This document shows, one piece after another, positions 1 to 4,685 of a stretch of DNA of 7,376 bases. Below the pieces are notes generated by a model. It saw only the letters and a list, made by a program, of their open reading frames with translations. It did no database searches and was not told the origin of the DNA. Both the position numbers and the translations under genes were made by a program. Source of the stretch: DASRTE01 sp035253685 (lineage in GTDB: Bacteria > Actinomycetota > Actinomycetes > Jiangellales > Jiangellaceae); the NCBI GenBank assembly GCA_035253685.1, contig DATFBR010000085.1, positions 1 through 7,376 on the forward strand, written 5' to 3'. Every line of letters begins with the position of its first letter. Position 1 is the stretch's first letter.

Positions 1-415
1 CGGCGCAAGTGCGCCGGACTGACCGGTGAGCAGCTGGCGGAGTGCGCCGTTCCGCCGTCCAACCTGTCCCTGCTTGGCCTGGTTCGCCACATGGCCAAGG
101 TTGAACGCAAATGGTTCCGCGAGCTGATCGCCGGGCAGGAATTCGAGCCGATGTATGACCCCCGCCCTGGGCAAGGATGCCGACTTCGAAGACCTCGACC
201 CGGATCGCGCGCAGGCCGACTACGAGCGGCTCCTCCAGGAGTGCCGACTGGCCGACGAGGCGCTGGCCACAGCGTCATACGACGCCACCATCACCGCACG
301 AGCAGGCGTCATGTCAGTGCGCACCGTGGTCGTCCACATGATCGAAGAGTATGCCCAGCACAACGGGCATGCCGACCTGCTCCGCGAGCGTATCGACGGC
401 ACTACGGACAAGTAA
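1..415 (+). pseudogene. DUF664/DinB-superfamily protein, 5'-truncated by the window and frameshifted
   Basis: The reading frame is open from the first base (RRKCAGLTGEQLAECAVPPS...) and runs to about position 160. The homologous protein then continues one frame later, ending in TAA at 413-415. The break lies at a run of five C (159-163); with four C the protein reads ...EPMYDPALGKDADFED... without interruption, about 137 residues, with the first few dozen lying outside the window. Family marks are the N-terminal VRHMAKVERKWF helix and the C-terminal VVVHMIEEYAQHNGHADLLRE segment. Their histidines sit where DinB-like four-helix bundles bind a metal. DUF664/DinB proteins are small, mostly uncharacterised actinobacterial enzymes; some relatives are thiol-dependent transferases, so no substrate is assigned here. 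Assignment to the family is firm. Whether the shift is a real mutation or an assembly error in a homopolymer is open. It converges on the WYL regulator with only 24 bp between the stops. Confidence 0.8.
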
Positions 416-439
416 CGGTGAGCCTTCGCGCCACATTGA

Positions 440-1396
440 TCAGGTGGCAACCGTCGCGCCGGCGAGCCGGGCTGCCAGCGTCCTGACGTGCTCGACAAGC
501 TCCGGGGGTTCGTGCACCTGGAAGGCGAACCCCTTGGTTGTCACGTAGATGGCCAACTCGTCGAGTGAGTTGGACCCGGCCCGCAGGGTGCAGCTGTGCT
601 CGTCGATCGGCTCCAGTGCTCCGGTGGTGGGGGTGATCCGCTCCGCCGCGGTTTCGGCGCTGACGTGCAGGGTGAACCGGGCCTGGTAGCGGTAGGCAGA
701 CGTGGAGATCGCCCGCGAGGTGTAGCCGCTGATGTCGGGGTCTGGCGGGGTGCGCGGGGTGAACCGGGGTCCGGTGGGCGTGCGCGGGTCGAGGCGGTCC
801 ACGCGGTAGGTGCGCCATGCCCGGCGGTCGATGTCCCAGCCGATGAGGTACCAGCGCCGGCCGGTGTGCACCAGCCTGTGCGGCTCGGTCGTGCGGATGC
901 TGCTGGTTCCGTCGTGGCTGCGGTAGTCGAAGCGTAGGCACAGTGAGTCGCGGCAGGCGGCGGCGATGGCGGTGAGGGTGCTCGGGTCGGCGGTCGGGCC
1001 GGTGTTGGCCATGGGCACCGTCACCGACTGCAGGGCATTGATCCGGTGGCGCAGCCGGGACGGCAGTACCTGTTCGAGCTTGGCCAGGGCCCGCACTGAG
1101 GTCTCCTCGATGCCGGTGATCGAACCCCCAGCGGCTGTGCGCAGGCCCATCGCGACCGCGACGGCTTCGTCGTCATCGAGCAGCATCGGCGGCAGATTCG
1201 CGCCGGCACTCAGCCGGTAGCCGGCAGTGCCTGCGGTCGCCAGCACGGGGTAGCCGAGACCGCGCAGTCGGTCGATATCGCGGCGCACCGTGCGCGGAGA
1301 GATCTCCAGCCGGTTGGCCAATTCGGCGCCGGACCAGTCGCGTCGGGTCTGCAGGAGCGAGAGCAGTCTGAGCAGCCGTGCCGAGGTTTCCCACAT
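440..1396 (-). CDS. HTH/WYL-domain transcriptional regulator (YafY-like)
   Basis: A 318-residue protein with the usual two-part layout. Residues 1-60 form a winged helix-turn-helix: ARLLRLLSLLQ, then LANRLEISPRTVRRDIDRLRGLG with the recognition helix at about 33-46, and the wing at about 50-61 (TAGTAGYRLSAG). After a linker, a WYL domain spans about 140-230, with the name-giving residues W182-Y183-L184 in RRWYLIGWD, followed by TYRVDRL and a WCX-like C-terminal region (about 235-312). WYL domains are thought to sense small ligands or nucleic acids; these proteins act as cytoplasmic DNA-binding repressors or activators. The length is normal for the family. ATG at 1396 is chosen because the HTH begins right after it; no clear Shine-Dalgarno precedes it. 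It is divergent from the epoxide hydrolase at 1459, so it probably controls that gene and itself through the short shared promoter region. This target is inferred from position only. Confidence 0.93.
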   Translation of the reverse strand: MWETSARLLRLLSLLQTRRDWSGAELANRLEISPRTVRRDIDRLRGLGYPVLATAGTAGYRLSAGANLPPMLLDDDEAVAVAMGLRTAAGGSITGIEETSVRALAKLEQVLPSRLRHRINALQSVTVPMANTGPTADPSTLTAIAAACRDSLCLRFDYRSHDGTSSIRTTEPHRLVHTGRRWYLIGWDIDRRAWRTYRVDRLDPRTPTGPRFTPRTPPDPDISGYTSRAISTSAYRYQARFTLHVSAETAAERITPTTGALEPIDEHSCTLRAGSNSLDELAIYVTTKGFAFQVHEPPELVEHVRTLAARLAGATVAT

Positions 1397-1416
1397 GGTT
1401 GAAGTCTGGCATCGGC

Positions 1417-1448
1417 CTAGGACCGAACCTGACCTAACCGGCTCCTAG
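1417..1448. promoter_or_regulatory. Interrupted dyad in the divergent regulator/hydrolase promoter (candidate operator)
   Basis: CTAGGA (1417-1422) and TCCTAG (1443-1448) form a perfect 6-bp inverted repeat centred between 1432 and 1433. The interior contains three ACC steps at 5-nt spacing (ACCT 1427, ACCT 1432, ACCG 1437). It fills most of the 62-bp gap between the WYL regulator start and the epoxide hydrolase start and overlaps the candidate -10 box of the hydrolase, which would suit an operator for the adjacent regulator. The repeat is seen directly; the operator role is inferred. Six-base arms can arise by chance. Confidence 0.4.
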
Positions 1449-1451
1449 CCT
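1446..1451 (+). promoter_or_regulatory. Candidate -10 box for a leaderless epoxide hydrolase transcript
   Basis: TAGCCT fits the actinobacterial TANNNT -10 pattern and ends 7 nt before the ATG at 1459, so transcription would begin at or next to the start codon. No purine-rich Shine-Dalgarno is present upstream of that ATG, which agrees with leaderless translation. No good -35 hexamer is visible at 17-18 bp, so activator dependence is possible. Confidence 0.4.
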
Positions 1452-1458
1452 TATCGGC

Positions 1459-2613
1459 ATGGAAACCAACAACGAGATCCGGCCGTTCACCATCGACATT
1501 CCCCAGGCTGACCTGGACGACCTGCGGGACCGGCTCACCAGGACCCGGTGGGCCACGGACCTGCCCGGTGTCGGCTGGAGCCGCGGGGTGCCGGTGAGCT
1601 ACCTCAAGGGCCTGGCCGAGTACTGGCGCGATGGCTACGACTGGCGCGTCCACGAGCGGGAACTGAACTCCTACCCCCAGTTCACCACCGAGATCGACGG
1701 GCAGAACATCCACTTCCTGCACGTGCGCTCGCCCGAGCCGGACGCGCTGCCGCTGATCCTGACCCACGGCTGGCCCGGCTCGATCGTGGAGTTCCGGGAC
1801 GTCATCGGGCCGCTGACCGACCCCAGGAGAAATGGCGGCGACCCGGCCGACGCGTTCGACCTGGTGATCCCGTCGCTACCCGGCAGCGGGTTCTCGGGGC
1901 CGACCGGCGAGGCCGGCTGGGACACCAACCGGGTGACCAGGGCGTTCGCCGAGCTGATGAACCGCCTCGGCTACGACCGCTATGGCGCGCAGGGCGGCGA
2001 CACCGGCGCCGTCATCTCTCCGGGGCTCGGACGGCTCAACCCCGACACGGTCGTCGGTGTGCACGCGAACGGGCTCTCCGCATTCACCGAGGTCGACCCG
2101 GACGAGGTGGCGGAGCTGACCGAGGCCGAGCGGGCGCGGCTGGAGCACCTGCAGTACCTGAAGACCGAGCAGTCCGGCTACGCGATGATCCAGATCACCC
2201 GGCCGCAGACCCTGGCGCACGGGCTGCACGACTCCCCGGTCGGGCAGCTGGCCTGGATCGTGGAGAAGTTCAAGGAGTGGACCGATCCGGCCGCCGAACT
2301 CCCCGAGGACGCGGTGGACCGGGACCAACTGCTCACCAACGTGATGCTGTACTGGCTGACCGGCACCGCCGGCTCATCGGCCAACAGCTACTACGAGACC
2401 GCGCACGCCGGAGCCTGGGGCGCGAGCCAGCGTTCCACGGTGCCGACCGGGGTCGCGGTGTTCCCCCTGGACGTGTCGATCCGGCGCGCGCTCGAGCTCG
2501 AACACACCATCGTGCACTGGTCCGAATTCGACCGCGGCGGCCACTTCGCCGCCATGGAGGCCCCCGACCTGCTCGTCGACGACGTCCGGGAGTTCTTCAG
2601 CAAGCTGCGCTGA
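1459..2613 (+). CDS. Epoxide hydrolase, microsomal type with EHN N-terminal domain (alpha/beta hydrolase)
   Basis: A 384-residue alpha/beta-hydrolase that would open epoxides to vicinal diols through a covalent ester intermediate. Residues 1-110 are an epoxide-hydrolase N-terminal (EHN) domain, beginning IRPFTIDIPQADLDDLRDRL and containing the typical LPGVGWSRGVPVSYLKGLAEYW stretch in two parts. The oxyanion motif is HGWPGS (103-108). The nucleophile is D181 in GGDTGAVIS. The acid by alignment to mammalian microsomal epoxide hydrolase is D338 (FPLD). The catalytic histidine is H362 in RGGHFAAME. Y312 (SYYET) matches the epoxide-activating tyrosine. The usual GGDWG is GGDTG here, a substitution I believe is common in actinobacterial members. 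No signal peptide or membrane anchor is seen, so it is probably cytosolic, unlike the membrane-bound animal enzyme. Length is normal. It is divergent from the WYL regulator. The natural substrate is unknown; detoxification or catabolism of an environmental epoxide is the plain reading. Confidence 0.93.
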   Translation: METNNEIRPFTIDIPQADLDDLRDRLTRTRWATDLPGVGWSRGVPVSYLKGLAEYWRDGYDWRVHERELNSYPQFTTEIDGQNIHFLHVRSPEPDALPLILTHGWPGSIVEFRDVIGPLTDPRRNGGDPADAFDLVIPSLPGSGFSGPTGEAGWDTNRVTRAFAELMNRLGYDRYGAQGGDTGAVISPGLGRLNPDTVVGVHANGLSAFTEVDPDEVAELTEAERARLEHLQYLKTEQSGYAMIQITRPQTLAHGLHDSPVGQLAWIVEKFKEWTDPAAELPEDAVDRDQLLTNVMLYWLTGTAGSSANSYYETAHAGAWGASQRSTVPTGVAVFPLDVSIRRALELEHTIVHWSEFDRGGHFAAMEAPDLLVDDVREFFSKLR

Positions 2614-2650
2614 AACCCACCCACCGTGCCGCGCCACGGCTGTTGCTACG

Positions 2651-2670
2651 GCTCGTGGGGCCCTGTGAGC
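2651..2670 (+). terminator. Possible strand-specific hairpin after the epoxide hydrolase
   Basis: In the 119-bp gap between the convergent hydrolase and surE genes, the 20 bases at 2651-2670 fold as plus-strand RNA into an 8-pair stem (GCTCGTGG with the complementary segment ending GTGAGC) and a GGCC loop. Three of the pairs are G-U, so the minus-strand RNA cannot form the same stem. A smaller hairpin, CCGTG/CACGG, lies at 2624-2639. No U-tract follows either, so termination would not be of the simple intrinsic kind. Confidence 0.25.
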
Positions 2671-2732
2671 GGCCCGGAGCGGACGCCGGTCCCTGCCTCC
2701 TCACGCGGCCGGCTGGAGTGCCGCCAACGGCG

Positions 2733-3554
2733 TCAGGGCGGCTCCGGTAGGTCCAGCTCCACGGAGTCGGCCGCGCTCACCGTGCGGATGGGCGTGACCG
2801 TGGCCCAGCCTGCGGCGAGGTAGGCGAGATCGGTGCCGGGGTCGGGCTCGTTCTCGGACTGCTGGACGGACGTGCGCACGTAACCGTCGGCGGCCTCCGC
2901 GATCGTGATCTGCACCTGCCCGAAGCGGGCCAGCTCCGCCCGGCGAAGTCCGCGGACGTCGGCCAGGGGGGCGTCCGGGACGTTGAGGTTGAGCACCGTG
3001 CCGGCCGGCATCGAGGTCAATACGTCCAGCAGGTCGCCCGCGAGACCCGCCGCCGTGTCCCAATGCCGTGCCTCGTCGTCCACGGCGTCGATGGCGGCGA
3101 TCGCCGCGCCGCCGGTGGCCGCGCTGGCGGCCGCCGGCGTGAGCACGTCCAGCGAGACGGCCATGGCGCGCACTCCCGCGCTCGCCGCCGTCAGGGTCGC
3201 GCCGACGGTGCCCGAGTGCAGAACGGCGTTGCCGGCATTGGCGCCGCGGTTGATCCCGGACAGGACGAGGTCCGGCGCGGGTCCGAACGCTCCCAGCGTG
3301 CCCAACAGCACGATGTAGGCGGGGGAAGCTCCGACGGCGAACGCGGGCACGTTGTCGACGTCGCGCAACGCTCTGCGTTCGATCATCACCCGGCCCTGGT
3401 CCACGACCGCCGTCATGGCGGCGCTGACACCGCTCGACTCGTCCACCGGTGCGGCTACCACTACCTCGAGCCCGCGGTCCGCGGCCGCCGCGGCCAGCCG
3501 GCGGATGCCGGGTGCCGCGATCCCGTCGTCGTTGGTGATGAGGACGCGCGTCAT
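2733..3554 (-). CDS. surE: 5'/3'-nucleotidase SurE
   Basis: A 273-residue SurE-family phosphatase. SurE enzymes are metal-dependent, remove phosphate from 5'- and 3'-nucleoside monophosphates and some also cut short polyphosphate; they act in the cytoplasm, usually as dimers or tetramers. All active-site elements are visible: N-terminal MTRVLITNDDG with metal ligands D9 and D10, the serine ligand S40 in VDESSGVS, and N102 in LSGINRGANAGNAVLHSGTVGA. The C-terminal TDLAYLAAGWATVTPI matches the conserved family end. Length is normal. The ATG shares the sequence ATGA with the stop of the upstream kinase (3551-3554), and a GGTGG-like ribosome site lies inside the kinase 3' end, so translation is probably coupled and the two proteins made together. 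In many proteobacteria surE lies near pcm/rpoS; here it pairs with a PfkB kinase instead. Function as nucleotidase is firm at family level; the true substrate is not known. Confidence 0.95.
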   Translation of the reverse strand: MTRVLITNDDGIAAPGIRRLAAAAADRGLEVVVAAPVDESSGVSAAMTAVVDQGRVMIERRALRDVDNVPAFAVGASPAYIVLLGTLGAFGPAPDLVLSGINRGANAGNAVLHSGTVGATLTAASAGVRAMAVSLDVLTPAAASAATGGAAIAAIDAVDDEARHWDTAAGLAGDLLDVLTSMPAGTVLNLNVPDAPLADVRGLRRAELARFGQVQITIAEAADGYVRTSVQQSENEPDPGTDLAYLAAGWATVTPIRTVSAADSVELDLPEPP

Positions 3555-4489
3555 GATCCACCGCCCGATGTGTCGAGCGGTTCGATGCCGACACGGGGTA
3601 CCAGCGCGGCGATCGCCTCCGCGCGCCCGGTGCCCAGCCCGTGGCGGGTGACGTTGTGCGCACCGGCGGCCGCGCCGGTCCGCACCGCGTCGGTCAGGTC
3701 GCCGCCGCGCGCCAACACCGCGGCGACCCCTGCGGTCATGGAGTCACCGGCACCCTTGGGGTCGGCCGCCTGTAGCCGCGGAGCCGTCACCTCCACCAGC
3801 TTCCCGTCCAGCAGTGCTATGGACGACCGATCGGCCCGCGTGACGATGACCGACTCGGCACCGTCGTCGTTCAGCGTGCGGATGGCCGCGACGACCCCGT
3901 CGACGTCGTCACCGTCGGCCCGGCCGTCCCTGATGAGCTCGTCGTGACTGACCTTCAGGAAGTGGACACCGCCCTCGAGCACGGCCGTCAGGTAGTCGCC
4001 GGAAAGGTCCGCGACCACGCGCGCCCCGTTGGTGCCGAGGTCCGCCGCCAACCGCCGGTACACGTCGGCGGGGACGACCGTCGGTTCCGCCGGCCCGCTC
4101 AGCACGCTGATCTCCGCGCCCAGGCCTTCGGCCAGCGCCAGTCCGTAGAGCTCGTCGAGGTCGTGCCGTTCCAGCGGCTGTCCGGGGCTGTCGGCGATCT
4201 CGGTGCGGTCGCCGTCGCGACGGTCGTGCACGTACCAGCCGCTGCTCAGGTCCCGCGGAACCGAGCGCAGGTGCACGTCTTCGGCCATGATCAGCGGCTC
4301 GAGCACGGCCCCGACCTCACCGCCGAGGCAGGCACAGACCGTGACCGACGCACCGAGTGATGTGATCATCCGTGCCTGCCAGATCCCCTGGCCGCCGGGG
4401 TGGACGTGGAGCTCGACGGCGTCGGCGGTCTGCTCGATCGTGACGGTCAGCTGCGGAGCAGGCGCGAAGACCATGACGTCGGAAGCCAT
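3551..4489 (-). CDS. PfkB-family (ribokinase-like) carbohydrate or nucleoside kinase
   Basis: A 312-residue kinase of the PfkB/ribokinase fold, which phosphorylates sugars, sugar phosphates or nucleosides with ATP. The N-terminal strand MVFAPAPQLTVTIEQ is followed by the di-glycine substrate motif PGGQG (31-35) and an ARM helix. The C-terminal signature DPKGAGDSMTAGV (243-255) carries the anion hole G246-A247-G248 and catalytic base D249. The usual KxNxxE segment near 179-184 reads KVSHDE, with serine in place of asparagine, so substrate or metal handling may differ from textbook members. The open frame extends upstream to 4735, but that part is basic, low-complexity and overlaps valS on the other strand; ATG at 4489 puts the first beta strand at the N-terminus and is preferred. 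It is first gene of a two-gene unit with surE (ATGA overlap). The pair suggests opposed or successive phosphorylation and dephosphorylation, but the substrate cannot be read from the sequence. Confidence 0.88.
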   Translation of the reverse strand: MASDVMVFAPAPQLTVTIEQTADAVELHVHPGGQGIWQARMITSLGASVTVCACLGGEVGAVLEPLIMAEDVHLRSVPRDLSSGWYVHDRRDGDRTEIADSPGQPLERHDLDELYGLALAEGLGAEISVLSGPAEPTVVPADVYRRLAADLGTNGARVVADLSGDYLTAVLEGGVHFLKVSHDELIRDGRADGDDVDGVVAAIRTLNDDGAESVIVTRADRSSIALLDGKLVEVTAPRLQAADPKGAGDSMTAGVAAVLARGGDLTDAVRTGAAAGAHNVTRHGLGTGRAEAIAALVPRVGIEPLDTSGGGS

Positions 4490-4547
4490 GACTCGTATGT
4501 TCCCGCCGGGACCCGTGGTACACGCATTCGGCCTGCGGGCCGGGCCT

Positions 4548-4555
4548 GGAGGTGA
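4548..4555 (+). promoter_or_regulatory. Strong Shine-Dalgarno-like sequence GGAGGTGA upstream of valS
   Basis: GGAGGTGA is nearly full anti-16S complementarity and sits 9 nt before an ATG at 4565, ideal spacing. That ATG opens a frame that runs out of phase into valS to 4915 and has no recognisable product. The signal may therefore be accidental, may serve a leader reading frame, or may belong to the inverted repeat at 4551-4585. Confidence 0.25.
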
Positions 4556-4585
4556 CCACGTACGATGGCGGCGTGGACGGTCACC
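4551..4585. repeat. Perfect 7-bp inverted repeat around the valS candidate promoter
   Basis: GGTGACC (4551-4557) and GGTCACC (4579-4585) are exact reverse complements separated by 21 bp. The centre, near 4568, lies between the TACGAT box and the predicted start of transcription. The geometry fits a dimeric repressor site, or a hairpin if transcription starts farther upstream. The 3' arm also contains TCACC, complementary to GGTGA of the valS ribosome site at 4678-4682. Confidence 0.45.
4561..4566 (+). promoter_or_regulatory. valS: Candidate -10 box (TACGAT) for valS
   Basis: TACGAT matches the actinobacterial -10 pattern TANNNT well, and with the normal 6-nt spacing transcription would begin at 4573. 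This gives valS a 5' leader of about 113 nt. No convincing -35 hexamer is present 17-18 bp upstream, where the sequence is GC-only. It overlaps the ATG at 4565, so the two readings compete. Confidence 0.4.
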
Positions 4586-4644
4586 GGATCGGGGTGCCGA
4601 CGCACGTCGGCGACGCACCGCGTCGAGTACGCGCGCGCCACTGA
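4573..4644 (+). CDS. Possible leaderless 23-codon leader peptide upstream of valS
   Basis: A GTG codon at 4573 coincides with the transcription start predicted from the TACGAT box and opens a 23-codon frame ending in TGA at 4642-4644, 41 nt before valS. The peptide would be short, basic and without a membrane segment: it begins MDGHRIGVPTHVG and ends RRVRARH. Three of its codons are valine (GTG, GTC, GTA) and five are arginine. Leaderless small frames in front of actinobacterial genes are well known and can regulate the gene behind them. The valines are spread out rather than stacked, which weakens a classical attenuation model. The case rests on geometry alone; no homology is recognised. Confidence 0.25.
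   Translation: MDGHRIGVPTHVGDAPRRVRARH
4596..4611 (+). promoter_or_regulatory. Hairpin in the valS leader
   Basis: GCCGAC (4596-4601) and GTCGGC (4606-4611) form a 6-pair stem with a GCAC tetraloop. A competing pairing is GGTGC (4593-4597) with GCACC (4615-4619), and the octamer CGACGCAC is repeated directly at 4598 and 4611. Alternative folds in a synthetase leader can be regulatory, but GC-rich DNA produces such stems often. I could not find a T-box consensus or specifier loop that holds together. Confidence 0.25.
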
Positions 4645-4676
4645 GCGCTGCCCCAGCCCGTCGACTCCATCTGCGC

Positions 4677-4682
4677 AGGTGA
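4677..4682 (+). promoter_or_regulatory. valS: valS ribosome-binding site
   Basis: AGGTGA ends 3 nt before the ATG at 4686 and 15 nt before a second in-frame ATG at 4698. The first is rather close and the second rather far. An in-frame TGA at 4680-4682 excludes any start before 4683. Confidence 0.5.
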
Positions 4683-4685
4683 GCC

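Noticed and set aside
1548..2750. 400-codon plus-strand frame inside the epoxide hydrolase
   Set aside because: Shadow frame of the hydrolase, which carries all catalytic motifs in its own frame.
2701..3663. Long minus-strand open frame overlapping surE and the kinase end
   Set aside because: Arginine- and glycine-rich shadow of surE in another frame, typical of GC-rich DNA; no family features.
4490..4685. T-box riboswitch upstream of valS
   Set aside because: A TGGTAC string is present near 4516, but it lies upstream of the likely transcription start and no stem I, specifier loop or antisequestrator can be assembled around it.
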